A DNA stretch of 64,000 nucleotides from RGIG3178 sp964533965 (GTDB lineage: Bacteria; Bacillota; Clostridia; Christensenellales; QAND01): the NCBI GenBank assembly GCA_964533965.1, contig CAZHNN010000012.1, positions 14,265 to 78,264 on the forward strand, read 5' to 3'. A model generated the notes under the pieces. It was not told the DNA's origin and searched no databases. It worked only from the letters and a program-made list of their open reading frames with translations. Shown in pieces: positions 53,018 through 61,965 of the stretch; position 1 is the first letter of the stretch; the number at the start of each line of letters is the position of its first letter. Both the position numbers and the translations under genes were made by a program.

Positions 53018-53667
53018 AGGCTTTCACCCTTATAAATACCGGTTACGGCGAATTCCGCCCACTCGGCAATATTCTGTGCGTGATCCCCGATGCGCTCGAA
53101 ATACTTGGCGATCATCAGCAGGTTGATGGCTTGTTCGGCGTCTTTGCCATCCTTCTTCAAGATAGAGATCAGTTCCTTCCGGATGGTCTCGAACAGTTCG
53201 TCGATGTGATCATCCTTGGGCATCGCTGCGCGCGCCAACTCCACATCACCACGCACGAAAGAATCCAGGCTCATGCCCAGCATTTCGATGGCGGCGTCGG
53301 CCATCTGCGGCAGGTGGACCAGCTTTTTGATAAAGGGTTCATCGCCCATTTTTAGAACGATGCCGGAGATATCCGCTGCTTGATCACCGATCCGTTCCAG
53401 ATCCGTGATCATCTTAAGCACAGCGGAAATCAGCCGTAAATCGCGGGCAACCGGCTGCTGCCTGAGGATGAGCATAAGGCAATGACCCTGAATCTCGCGT
53501 TCCATTTGATCGATGATAGGATCATTGTCGATGGCAAATTGTGCTTCCTGCAAATCGCGCTGAACCAATGCTTTGACTGTGCTTTGGATGGAACGCTCCA
53601 CAAGCGTGCCCATACAAAGCAAGGCGTCGTGCAATACCAGTAACTGTTGATCCAATGTTGTGCGCAT
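53014..53667 (-). CDS. phoU: phosphate signalling complex protein PhoU
   Basis: Peripheral regulator between the Pst transporter and PhoR. The 217-residue all-helical protein has two PhoU repeats, each with the metal-binding E/D-xxxD motif: LERIGDQAADISGIV and FERIGDHAQNIAEWA. It overlaps pstB (TGATG) and phoB (ATGA). Confidence 0.95.
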   Translation of the reverse strand: MRTTLDQQLLVLHDALLCMGTLVERSIQSTVKALVQRDLQEAQFAIDNDPIIDQMEREIQGHCLMLILRQQPVARDLRLISAVLKMITDLERIGDQAADISGIVLKMGDEPFIKKLVHLPQMADAAIEMLGMSLDSFVRGDVELARAAMPKDDHIDELFETIRKELISILKKDGKDAEQAINLLMIAKYFERIGDHAQNIAEWAEFAVTGIYKGESL

Positions 53668-54425
53668 CAGCCAAACCTCCCTGTGATGTAATCCTCTGTC
53701 CGCTTATCTGAAGGCGTTTGAAAAACGACAGATGTATTATCGTATTCTATAATTTCGCCCAAAAGGAAGAAAGCAGTCATATCTGAAATTCGTGCCGCTT
53801 GTTGCATATTATGCGTCACTATAATTATCGTATAGTTTTTTTTCAAATCGTCAACCAAATCTTCAATTTTTTGTGTGGAGATTGGATCCAGCGCGGAGGT
53901 CGGTTCGTCCATCAGGATCACTTCGGGCTCGATCGCCAAGGTTCGTGCGATGCAAAGACGCTGCTGCTGGCCACCGGAAAGTCCCAGAGCGCTTTGATTC
54001 AGACGGTCTTTTACCTCATCCCAAAGCGCCGCGCTCTGAAGACTGCGTTCCACAATTTCATTCAGTGTCTTTTTGTTGCGCAATCCATGGATCCGTGGTC
54101 CGTATGCAATGTTGTCATACACGGACATCGGGAATGGGTTCGGTTTTTGAAACACCATTCCGACGCGTTTGCGAAGATTGACTATATCATAGCTATCTTC
54201 ATAGATATCCTTGTCGTCCAGATAGATATGACCTTCAATCCGTATATCCGGAATCAGATCGTTCATCCGGTTCAGCGTCTTCAGAAAGGTGGATTTACCG
54301 CATCCTGACGGACCAATCAATGCCGTCACCTGCTTGCGGTATATATCCATCGTGACGTTTTTCAAGGCATGCACCTTGCCGTAATAAAAATCCATATTCT
54401 TAATACTAAAAATAGCGTTGTTCAT
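53667..54425 (-). CDS. pstB: phosphate ABC transporter ATP-binding protein PstB
   Basis: ATPase of the high-affinity phosphate importer. The 252-residue protein has Walker A GPSGCGKSTFLKTLNRM, signature LSGGQQQRLCIARTLA, Walker B VILMDEPTSALDP, and the switch His in IIVTHNMQQAARISD, all PstB-specific. It starts 24 nt after pstA. Confidence 0.97.
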   Translation of the reverse strand: MNNAIFSIKNMDFYYGKVHALKNVTMDIYRKQVTALIGPSGCGKSTFLKTLNRMNDLIPDIRIEGHIYLDDKDIYEDSYDIVNLRKRVGMVFQKPNPFPMSVYDNIAYGPRIHGLRNKKTLNEIVERSLQSAALWDEVKDRLNQSALGLSGGQQQRLCIARTLAIEPEVILMDEPTSALDPISTQKIEDLVDDLKKNYTIIIVTHNMQQAARISDMTAFFLLGEIIEYDNTSVVFQTPSDKRTEDYITGRFG

Positions 54426-54449
54426 AGTTTCACCTTGTTCTTGTTCGTG

Positions 54450-55346
54450 TTATGGTCTTGCGCGTTTTCCGGAGAACTTCTGACCTGCAATCCTGCTGAA
54501 ATATCGCGCGGAAAGATTGAACAGCAGGACGAAAAGAATGAGAACCGCTGATGCTCCGTCGGCGATCTGCCGTGCGTCCGGTACAAGACCTTCGGAGTTG
54601 ATCTTCCATATATATACCGCCAGCGTTTCGGCAGGTCTGAAGGGATTGAGCGGAGACGACGGCGAGAAAGGATTCCAGTTGGTAAAGTCGAGCCGAGGGG
54701 TGCTCATGCCTGCTGTGAACAACAGCGCAGCCGCCTCACCAAAGGCTCTGCCTGAAACAAGTATAACACCGGTGATCAGGCTTGGCATAGCGGAGGGCAA
54801 CAAAACCTTTTTAATGGTTTGCCATTGTGTGGCACCCAATGCCAAGCTTGCCTCCTTCATGGAAAGCGGGATGGCTTGTATTGCGTTTTCAGTATTCCGC
54901 GTGATTGTCGGAAGGTTCAGTATGGAAACTGCCAACGCACCTCCGAACAGCGTATATTTCCAGCCGGTCAATACGACAAAAACGATCAGGCCGAATAACC
55001 CTATGACAATGGAGGGCAGGGAAGCCAGCGTTTCAATGCAGAACCGGATGGCGGATGTGAATTTACCGGGCCTGGCATATTCGGACATATAGATGCCTGC
55101 GGCTATGCCAATCGGAACGCAAATGATGTCCGAAAGCAAAACGAGATAGAGGGAATTGAAAAGCTGCGGTCCGATGCCGCCTCCTGCTTGTGCAAATTCC
55201 GGTTCGGAAAACAGGAAATGGAGGTTCAACTCACTTCTGCCGCTGTAGATGAAGTATCCGATAAACAGCACCAGCAGCAAAAGGATGGAACCCGAGATGA
55301 CATACATGCTTGCGGTTGCAATTTTATCTGCTGTTTTTGGCTTCAT
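54450..55346 (-). CDS. pstA: phosphate ABC transporter permease PstA
   Basis: One of two membrane subunits of the phosphate importer. The 298-residue protein has six membrane helices and the EAA-like loop EASLALGATQWQTIKKVLLPSAMPSLITGVIL. Its ATG overlaps the pstC stop (ATGA). PstA rather than PstC by order and by the SLPSIVIGLFGLIVFV segment. Confidence 0.94.
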   Translation of the reverse strand: MKPKTADKIATASMYVISGSILLLLVLFIGYFIYSGRSELNLHFLFSEPEFAQAGGGIGPQLFNSLYLVLLSDIICVPIGIAAGIYMSEYARPGKFTSAIRFCIETLASLPSIVIGLFGLIVFVVLTGWKYTLFGGALAVSILNLPTITRNTENAIQAIPLSMKEASLALGATQWQTIKKVLLPSAMPSLITGVILVSGRAFGEAAALLFTAGMSTPRLDFTNWNPFSPSSPLNPFRPAETLAVYIWKINSEGLVPDARQIADGASAVLILFVLLFNLSARYFSRIAGQKFSGKRARP

Positions 55347-56266
55347 CCGTTTTTCACCTTCCTCCTTGAGCCGATGGCGTGTACCAGCAGGATGAAGACG
55401 AACGACAAGAGCAGCAGCAACAAGGCCATTGACCAGAGTGCATTGTTCCAGAGTGTGCCCGATGCCGTATTTCCCATGTCAAGCGTGATAATGCTGGTCA
55501 GGTTTACCATGGAATCCAAAAGCGTGCCGGGAATCCTGATTGTATTGCCAATGACCATCTGTACGGCCAAAGCTTCTCCAAACGCCCTTGCAAGTCCTAG
55601 CACAACGCCTGTAAGGATACCGGGCAAAGCGGCAGGAAGAAGCACCTTTCGGATGGTCTGCCATCTGGTAGCGCCGAGCGCATACGATGCTTCTTTGAAA
55701 TCGGAGGGAAGTGCATTGAATGCATCCGCGGCAATGGTAGTGATGGTTGGAAAAATCATAACCGCCAGCACGATGGCGCCTGCCAGAAGGCTAAATCCCA
55801 ATCCCCCAAAGACCTCCCGAATGAATGGGACGAGCACGCTTAGCCCTATCCAGCCATATACAACCGACGGTATGCCCACAAATATCTCAATAGCCGGCTG
55901 TATTAGCTTTTTTCCGAGATTGGGGGATATCTGCGTGATGAATATCGATGTTGACACGCAAAAGGGCGTGCTTATCAGCAAAGCCAAAAGTGATAATGTT
56001 ACCGATCCTACGATGAAAATCAATGCCCCGATGCCGGGTCCGCCTTCCGCAATGGACCTTTCCGGAGCCCAATCTTTGGAAAACAGGAATTTAAGCGGGG
56101 ATTGATGATTTGCAATAAAGGTTGAAACCCCTTTTGAAGCAATGAAGATGACCATAGCCAACGTTATGAGAATGAGCAGAAATCCCAAAGCTGTTACGAG
56201 CAGCCTGCCGCTCCACTCATGTTTCCAAGCATAGGCGTTGATCTTTCCGATGCTTTTCTTCAACAA
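55343..56266 (-). CDS. pstC: phosphate ABC transporter permease PstC
   Basis: Second permease subunit, 307 residues, six helices, with the loop EASYALGATRWQTIRKVLLPAALPGILTGVVLG and the PstC-typical EIFVGIPSVVYGWIGL. The start is TTG 56266 with AAAGGA upstream. It lies about 100 nt after pstS. Confidence 0.94.
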   Translation of the reverse strand: MLKKSIGKINAYAWKHEWSGRLLVTALGFLLILITLAMVIFIASKGVSTFIANHQSPLKFLFSKDWAPERSIAEGGPGIGALIFIVGSVTLSLLALLISTPFCVSTSIFITQISPNLGKKLIQPAIEIFVGIPSVVYGWIGLSVLVPFIREVFGGLGFSLLAGAIVLAVMIFPTITTIAADAFNALPSDFKEASYALGATRWQTIRKVLLPAALPGILTGVVLGLARAFGEALAVQMVIGNTIRIPGTLLDSMVNLTSIITLDMGNTASGTLWNNALWSMALLLLLLSFVFILLVHAIGSRRKVKNG

Positions 56267-56370
56267 TAACAGTCCTTTCGCCTATAGTAGGCTAAAACAT
56301 GGAAAGTTACCGACGTATGCCGAAACTTTCCATGTTTGACAAATCAAGTATCTGCATACTTCCGGTTTGT

Positions 56371-57246
56371 TTACCGGGATACTTTCATGTCGCCGATCGG
56401 GATATATCCCAACTGTGTGACTTTTGCAGCAAAGTCCTTGCTCGTCATGAACTCGATGAAAGATTTGGCAAGACCGGTTGCTTCGCCTTTGGTATACATG
56501 TGTTCGTAAGCCCAGATGGGGTACGTGCCGCTTGCAATGTTTGAGGCTGTCGGGTCGACGTCGTTGTATTTCAGGGCTTTTACTGTGCTGTCAACATACG
56601 AGAGACCTAGATAAGAGATGGAGCCTTTCGTATCAGCAACCGTCTTCTTTACAGTACCGCTTGAATCTTCCGTCAAGGCAAGACCAACGGCTTCTTCTGC
56701 GCCATTTAACGCATACTTCTTGAAGGTGGCGCGGGTGCCGGATGAAGCGGGCCTGTTGATGATGACGATCTTGAGGTCATCGCCGCCAACCTGTTTCCAG
56801 TTGGTGATTTTGCCGGTAAAGATGTCGATGACTTGTTGGGAGGTCAGACTGGTGACTTTTACGCCAGGGTTTACGACTGTTGCGAACCCAACAACGCAAA
56901 CCTTATGGTCCACAAGCGTGGCGGCCTGTTCCGCAGGCAGTTTTTCGTTGGCAAATACGTCGGAGTTGCCAATGTCAACTGCGCCCTGGGCTACCTGAGT
57001 AAGGCCGGTGCCGCTGCCGCCGGGTTGGACCTGAATGGACACGCCGCTATTCTTTGCCATATACTCGGTTGCGGCTTCCTGTGCCAAAGGCTGAAGCGCG
57101 GTGGAACCGGCTGCGATGATGGAATTCGATTTTGCTGTTTGCTGTGTGGTCGGTGCCGCTGTTCCGCTCGGGGTTGAACTGCTGCAGCCGGCAAATGCGA
57201 TCAGTGCCAACATGGCAGCCAAGGCAATAGCAAGAGTTTTCTTCAA
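56371..57246 (-). CDS. pstS: phosphate-binding lipoprotein PstS
   Basis: Extracytoplasmic phosphate receptor of the importer. The 291-residue precursor has a lipoprotein signal with lipobox IAFAGC (Cys about residue 21), a Ser/Thr-rich linker, then the PBP-like domain with AAGSTALQPL, VQPGGSGTGLTQVAQGAVDIGNSD and RPASSGTRATFKKY, which line the phosphate site. The start is TTG 57246 behind GAGGAGG. It is the first gene of the pst-pho operon. Confidence 0.96.
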   Translation of the reverse strand: MKKTLAIALAAMLALIAFAGCSSSTPSGTAAPTTQQTAKSNSIIAAGSTALQPLAQEAATEYMAKNSGVSIQVQPGGSGTGLTQVAQGAVDIGNSDVFANEKLPAEQAATLVDHKVCVVGFATVVNPGVKVTSLTSQQVIDIFTGKITNWKQVGGDDLKIVIINRPASSGTRATFKKYALNGAEEAVGLALTEDSSGTVKKTVADTKGSISYLGLSYVDSTVKALKYNDVDPTASNIASGTYPIWAYEHMYTKGEATGLAKSFIEFMTSKDFAAKVTQLGYIPIGDMKVSR

Positions 57247-57676
57247 TTTTGTTCCTCCTCATCTTTTCTGACTGAATTGTACCGCTTCACAGTAATCCCC
57301 GAATACCATACATGTTAAATTATCGTAAAAAACTGTTTTGTTTATAACCTATTGTAAAATTCTTTTGTCAAAGTACATTTAGAATATCACTCATTTTTTG
57401 AAATGGTGGATTAAGCCCTATGAAGAACAAGATAATCAACAAGAAGGGCATAATGATGCTATACAAATACCGCACCGGGCTTTGTTCCCGATAGCAAAGC
57501 GAAAATTGATCTTCCATTTATCCAAAAAGCCATCTTTCTTCGGATCTTTTATGCGGATTTGCATATCATAGTATGCCCACAGCTTGACTAAAATCGTTCA
57601 CGTATGAGAAACAAGGTGTGGAATACATGAAAATACGGTATAATGAAAATACAAAGTTTGGAATTGAGAGGTTCAT
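57247..57676. other. intergenic region pstS / NYN-domain gene
   Basis: 430 bp between divergent genes. It holds the pstS promoter (57342-57371) and, for the plus-strand gene, a TATAAT at 57639-57644 without a clear -35. Otherwise it is AT-rich, and I see no gene in it. Confidence 0.6.
57342..57371 (-). promoter_or_regulatory. candidate promoter of pstS with Pho-box-like hexamers
   Basis: Minus-strand TTGACA (57366-57371), 18-nt spacer, TTATAA (57342-57347). Within it TTTACA precedes TTATAA with an 11-nt period, as in the TT(A/T/C)A(C/T)A repeats of Bacillus PhoP boxes. The overlap with the core promoter makes a pure regulatory reading uncertain. Confidence 0.45.
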
Positions 57677-58432
57677 ATGACGGCAGACAGACGATTTGCA
57701 GTGCTCATCGATGCGGATAACGTAGCTGAGCGATACATCAAAGGGATACTGGATGAGATATCCAACGAAGGGACGATAACTTACAAGCGGATCTACGGGG
57801 ATTGGACGAAGCCGGCTCTGGGTAGCTGGAAGTCCGTCCTGTTGGAGCATTCCATTACTCCGATCCAACAATATGGATATACGACGGGAAAAAATGCGAC
57901 AGACTCGGCAATGATCATAGATGCGATGGATATCCTCTATGCCGGAAATGTAGAGGGCTTTTGCATTGTATCCAGCGACAGCGATTTTACAAGACTTGCC
58001 TCCAGGCTTCGGGAGTCAGGCATGTCGGTCGTCGGCATGGGAGAAGGCAAGACCCCCAAGGCATTCATCGCGGCGTGCAACCGCTTCATTTATCTTGAGG
58101 TTTTGGGCCGCGGGGAACAGCCTGCGGAGCGGGCAGCGGAAACGATGCACGATAAAAGCAACGTAAGGGATTCTCTGAACAGCATCAAACAGGAGATCAT
58201 CACCATCGTTCGTGAAATCTCCGACGACGACGGGTGGGCGCCGCTGAGCACCGTGGGGAACATCCTGATCAAACGTAAACCCGATTTTGACGTCCGCAAT
58301 TACGGCGAGAATAAGCTGACAGCTTTGATACGACGCCTTAACGCGTTTGAGATGGACCACCGTGAGACAAAGGTGGAGAATGTAAAGCACGTATACATAC
58401 GCAACAAAGGAGAGCATTCACTCAAGCAATAG
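57677..58432 (+). CDS. NYN-domain (LabA/DUF88) protein with OST-HTH-like C-terminus
   Basis: The 251-residue protein has an N-terminal PIN-like NYN nuclease domain: FAVLIDADNVAERY (first Asp), NATDSAMIIDAMDIL and CIVSSDSDFTRLASRLRESG, so the acidic residues of the metal site look intact. The C-terminal part (about 165-245, IVREISDDDGWAPLSTVGNILIKR) matches an OST-HTH/LOTUS RNA-binding fold. A role as ribonuclease in RNA turnover is likely from the family, but the target is unknown. It is a single gene with its own terminator. Confidence 0.85.
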   Translation: MTADRRFAVLIDADNVAERYIKGILDEISNEGTITYKRIYGDWTKPALGSWKSVLLEHSITPIQQYGYTTGKNATDSAMIIDAMDILYAGNVEGFCIVSSDSDFTRLASRLRESGMSVVGMGEGKTPKAFIAACNRFIYLEVLGRGEQPAERAAETMHDKSNVRDSLNSIKQEIITIVREISDDDGWAPLSTVGNILIKRKPDFDVRNYGENKLTALIRRLNAFEMDHRETKVENVKHVYIRNKGEHSLKQ

Positions 58433-58440
58433 AAATGTAA

Positions 58441-58469
58441 AGCGCCCGGCATTACGCCGGGCGCTTTTT
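58441..58469 (+). terminator. strong intrinsic terminator after the NYN gene
   Basis: Stem AGCGCCCGGC/GCCGGGCGCT with loop ATTAC and a run of seven T. Confidence 0.92.
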
Positions 58470-58497
58470 TTCTTTAGCATTTGGAATGCAATAGGAT

Positions 58498-59376
58498 TTA
58501 TTTTAGAGGTGTAAAATTTTGAAGCCTGGTAAACACATTCAGTGCGTTTTGATAAAACACCGCGTCATGTGCCTTTTCGTCGATCAGTCGTGCGATGATC
58601 CGGATGTATGCGTCCATGTTGCACAATGGAAAATCCGAGCCGTACATCAGCTTGGAATCGTCGGACAGATAGGCGATCCAAGTCCGAAGGTGCTCGATGT
58701 ACCCACTGTAGGTCTTATAGAACCAGTCCACGTCAAATAACCCCTGCGCCAGACCCGATAAGTCGATGAATACGTTGGGATTCTTCTTCGCGACCTCCGT
58801 TGCGTCAACAATCCAGGGATTGCCGTAGTGCGCCATCACAAAACGGGTATCCGGATGCAAGACTGCCACCTCGTCGATGCACAGAGGATGGGAGTATTTG
58901 ACCATGCCGCGCGGGTTGGCAGTGTCGCCGGTGTGGAAGACGACCGGCACGTCATACTGTGCCGCAAGCTCATAGAATCCGTTGTGGATCGGATCGCCGG
59001 GATAGACGAAGTTATACCCCGGATACATCTTTATGCCAACGCATTTCGGGTTCTTCAGTTGCTCTTCGAATTCCACCAAAGCGGCATCGACGTTTTCCGT
59101 TGTCAGATCCCGGCTCTGCAGCCCTACGCAGTAGCCGATATGTGGCGGGAGTTCCGGGCTTTCATCCGTAAACCCGGCACAGAGCGGATGGCACATGCCG
59201 TCGGAGGNNNNNNNNNNNNNNNNNNNNNNNNNNNNNNNNNNNATGGCAAGCTCGATCCCGTTTTGCAGATAGTACTCACTAAAATAACCGTACGTGGCTT
59301 CATGGCCGATTCGCCTTGCGCGCTCGGGAGTTCCCGGACGGCTGTTGAGATGGATGTGTACGTCAACGATACGCAT
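58498..59376 (-). CDS. amidohydrolase-2 family metal-dependent hydrolase
   Basis: TIM-barrel hydrolase of about 292 residues. It has the metal motif VDVHIHLN at the N-terminus, VGIKMYPGYN with the conserved Lys, VVFHTGDTA, FVMAHYGNPW, and LMYGSDFPLCN with the final Asp, as in uronate isomerase/decarboxylase-like amidohydrolases. The substrate is unknown. The ATG at 59376 (MRIVDVHIH) has AGGTGA. A 35-N gap (59208-59242) falls near residues 45-57; both sides are in frame, but the missing sequence cannot be judged. Confidence 0.85.
   Translation of the reverse strand: MRIVDVHIHLNSRPGTPERARRIGHEATYGYFSEYYLQNGIELAXXXXXXXXXXXXXSDGMCHPLCAGFTDESPELPPHIGYCVGLQSRDLTTENVDAALVEFEEQLKNPKCVGIKMYPGYNFVYPGDPIHNGFYELAAQYDVPVVFHTGDTANPRGMVKYSHPLCIDEVAVLHPDTRFVMAHYGNPWIVDATEVAKKNPNVFIDLSGLAQGLFDVDWFYKTYSGYIEHLRTWIAYLSDDSKLMYGSDFPLCNMDAYIRIIARLIDEKAHDAVFYQNALNVFTRLQNFTPLK
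59208..59242. other. assembly gap (35 N) inside the amidohydrolase gene
   Basis: Run of 35 N in the N-terminal quarter of the gene. The frame is preserved across it. Confidence 0.95.
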
Positions 59377-59666
59377 AAAATCACCTGTCATATAAGATAA
59401 ACAGTATTGGAATTTAAAATGCCGCCTCAGTTTGGCTGCGAAGGCATTTGCAACCATAACGACTTTGCCAACCATCCCGGCGGCTAATTACCGTGGGTTG
59501 GGGTTATCCTGTAAAAACAGAAAAATCCATTCAGGACAGACATAGTCTGTAATGGATAAATCGCAAACGATTTATTCGGTGAGCCTCATTATAGCACAGG
59601 ATGTCTTGACTTGATACAATTGAATGGATAGAGTATACATGACAAAATAGGAAAGGGGATGCTGCT

Positions 59667-60542
59667 GTGAAGAGAGTATTGGCCGTTGTTGCTTGCTTGT
59701 CTATGCTTTTGGCGTTCCCGTCGTTTACGGCACTGGCCGGTGGACTTGCGCTCAATGCAAACGGCCCATCAACCGTTGAGGCACACGAGGAATTCACTGT
59801 AACGCTGACTGTGGATGGAACGGATGTCAAAACGCTTGGTGGCACCATCACGCTCAATGATAACCTGACGCTGGTAAGAAGTACACAAAAATTGCCATCG
59901 CCATGGCAAGTCCAGATGCAGACGTCAGGCCAACAGATTAAATTTACCATCTCGGATCCAACGGGCAAGTCAACCATCAATTCGCAAACGGACCTCATCG
60001 CATTGACATTGACTGCAAAGAGCGTGGGGGAAGCCCGCATAAACATTACAGATCTTGCCGGAACGGATTCCGACGGGGATTTTACCGCCTCCCAGGCGAC
60101 ATACAAAGCAAACGTCACCCAATCGACCAGTACGCTTCTGGCTTCCCTAACGGCAGACAAAGGTACGTTGTCGCCTTCTTTTTCTTCGACCGTTACGCAC
60201 TATACGCTTACCGTGCCATATGAAACGACGCAGGTAAGCCTGTTTGCCACTGCGCAGAACAAGAACAGCCTGGTTGGCGGCGCCGGCCCTGTGTCCTTTA
60301 CGGGACAAAAGAAGACCGTGAACATTGTCGTCACCGCACAGGATAAGAGCACTTCGACGATTACGGTGCAGATTGTCCGCGCCGAAGGGCAGGCAAAAGC
60401 CGCGCAATTGACGCAATCCCAAGTACCGCAGAGCGCTCCGCAAAGCAATGCGCTTTTAATCGTAATCATCGTGTTTGTGATCAGTGTGGCGGGTATTTCC
60501 ATCATCGTCATCGGCTTGCTTCGTCAGAGGAAAAGGAGATAG
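59667..60542 (+). CDS. membrane-anchored cohesin-like and cadherin-like domain protein
   Basis: Predicted cell-surface protein of 291 residues. It has a signal peptide (1-25, ending in ALAGG) and a cohesin/carbohydrate-binding-like beta domain (about 28-150, LNANGPSTVEAHEEFTVTLT). A cadherin-like beta-sandwich domain follows (about 158-240, SLTADKGTLSPSFSSTVTHY), then a Gln/Pro-rich spacer, a membrane helix (about 262-284) and a basic end RQRKRR. So it is anchored at the C-terminus with the domains outside. The start is GTG 59667 behind AAAGGGG. No partner with a dockerin is seen in the window; function unknown. Confidence 0.78.
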   Translation: MKRVLAVVACLSMLLAFPSFTALAGGLALNANGPSTVEAHEEFTVTLTVDGTDVKTLGGTITLNDNLTLVRSTQKLPSPWQVQMQTSGQQIKFTISDPTGKSTINSQTDLIALTLTAKSVGEARINITDLAGTDSDGDFTASQATYKANVTQSTSTLLASLTADKGTLSPSFSSTVTHYTLTVPYETTQVSLFATAQNKNSLVGGAGPVSFTGQKKTVNIVVTAQDKSTSTITVQIVRAEGQAKAAQLTQSQVPQSAPQSNALLIVIIVFVISVAGISIIVIGLLRQRKRR

Positions 60543-60548
60543 AAGATC

Positions 60549-60983
60549 GTGTTCAAACAGTTTAAAGCATTTGCACTCAAAGGGAACGTTTTGGATATGG
60601 CCGTCGGTGTCATCATGGGTGGCGCATTTGGGAAAATCGTAACTTCGCTCGTAAACGATGTCATCATGCCATTGCTGGGGGTTATACTGGGCGGCGTGAA
60701 TTTTACGACGCTAAAATGGGTTCTTTCTCCTGCCACCATCGATAAGAGCGGCGCTGTTATTAAAGCCGAAAATGCCCTGCGGTACGGACAGTTCATTCAG
60801 AATATCGTGGATTTTCTGATCATCGCCGCCTCCATTTTCGTGATGATCAAAATGTTCAACAAGCTTACGGAACTCCGCCATAGAAAAGAAGAGAAACAGA
60901 AGCAGGCAGAGGCGGCAACGATCTCCAAGAGCGAAGAGCTGTTGATGGAAATCCGAGATCTGCTCAAAGAGCAAAGCAAATGA
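60549..60983 (+). CDS. mscL: large-conductance mechanosensitive channel MscL
   Basis: Osmotic emergency valve in the membrane. The 144-residue protein has FKAFALKGNVLDMAVGVIMGGAFGKIV (pore helix with the Gly/Ala zipper), NDVIMPLLGVILGG, a second helix VDFLIIAASIFVMIKMFNKL, and a C-terminal coiled helix with SEELLMEIRDLL. The start is GTG 60549, 6 nt after the preceding gene. The ATGA overlap with the next gene is unusual. Confidence 0.95.
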   Translation: MFKQFKAFALKGNVLDMAVGVIMGGAFGKIVTSLVNDVIMPLLGVILGGVNFTTLKWVLSPATIDKSGAVIKAENALRYGQFIQNIVDFLIIAASIFVMIKMFNKLTELRHRKEEKQKQAEAATISKSEELLMEIRDLLKEQSK

Positions 60984-61618
60984 CAAGATTCTGGGATCTG
61001 ACGCGCACACTGCGCACCGGCATTGCGGTATATCCCGGTACGCCCTTTCCAGTGATAGAGCAGGTGTATACCGTCGAGAAGGACGGATTTTGCGAAACTG
61101 CGCTGCAGTTTCAGTCACATGTTGGCACGCATATCGATGCGCCCTCCCATATGGTCAGGGGAGGAATAAGCCTCGACCGCTACCCAACTAAACGATTTTT
61201 TGGCAATGGCTTCGTCGTGGACTTATCCGCCTTTGCGAAAGAGGACAACGTGCACTTTGAAGCACTTACTCCTTTTGAACGGCAAGCGTTTTTGCATTGC
61301 GATTTTGTCTTGTTTGACAGCGGCTATGACGCCGATCAGGATCCCTATAGGGAATGCGCCGTACCTTCTGCGGAGCTGCTGAGCATCGCGATTCGAAACG
61401 GGCTGAGAACAGTCGGGATAGACAGGATGAGCATCGATAGGATGAATTCCAAGGACATGGAACTGCATCGCCTGCTGTTTGCAAACGATGTGCTCGTCAT
61501 AGAGAATCTACGGGGATTGTCCGATTTACACGGCATGCATTTTCAACTCTGCACCCTCCCGTTGCTGTATGAGAACGCAGACGGTGCGCCCGCCCGCGTT
61601 GTCGCCTGGAGGGAATAG
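60980..61618 (+). CDS. cyclase-family (kynurenine formamidase-like) metal hydrolase
   Basis: The 212-residue protein belongs to the cyclase family (PF04199). It has FWDLTRTLRTGIAVYPG, the metal-binding signature SHVGTHIDAPSHM, FDSGYDADQD, and VGIDRMSID. Members open amide rings (N-formylkynurenine) or act on similar substrates; no tryptophan-degradation genes are near, so the substrate is open. The ATG at 60980 overlaps the mscL stop, indicating translational coupling with the channel. Confidence 0.85.
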   Translation: MTRFWDLTRTLRTGIAVYPGTPFPVIEQVYTVEKDGFCETALQFQSHVGTHIDAPSHMVRGGISLDRYPTKRFFGNGFVVDLSAFAKEDNVHFEALTPFERQAFLHCDFVLFDSGYDADQDPYRECAVPSAELLSIAIRNGLRTVGIDRMSIDRMNSKDMELHRLLFANDVLVIENLRGLSDLHGMHFQLCTLPLLYENADGAPARVVAWRE

Positions 61619-61965
61619 AATAGGAAAACTATATGTAATGAGGAGGGTTGCGTTCAAGCAATCCTCTTTTTTATTCTGAATGCACAAGAGCACGGTAATT
61701 TAGAATTTAGAGTGAAATTTGTGAACAGAACAGGCTTTGTGGGAAAAACACACGCATATTGCCACGCGAGATTTGTCAATAATACAATAAATATCTATAA
61801 TTATGTATATATATGTAATATTTAAATATAATCACTTTACAGCAATATAATGCCATGATAGACTATAATTGTCCTGTTGTATATTCCTTCATCAAGCATA
61901 TCTGTAGGTAAGCAATAACCTGCTTTTCTTATTATATGGAAGAATGCCAAAGAGGAGGGTTGAAG
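61619..61965. other. AT-rich intergenic region before the amidoligase-like gene
   Basis: 347 bp without a gene, much richer in A and T than the surrounding coding DNA. It holds an intrinsic terminator at 61639-61672 and, before the next gene, a strong AGGAGG at 61953-61958. Confidence 0.7.
61639..61672 (+). terminator. intrinsic terminator after the cyclase-family gene
   Basis: Imperfect stem GAGGAGGGTTGC/GCAATCCTC with loop GTTCAA, then a run of six T. Confidence 0.75.

Noticed and set aside
59531..60160. A 209-codon minus-strand frame opposite the cohesin-like gene, with hydrophobic patches.
   Set aside because: It has no ribosome binding site or family match. The plus-strand gene has a signal peptide, domains and a membrane anchor in the expected order.
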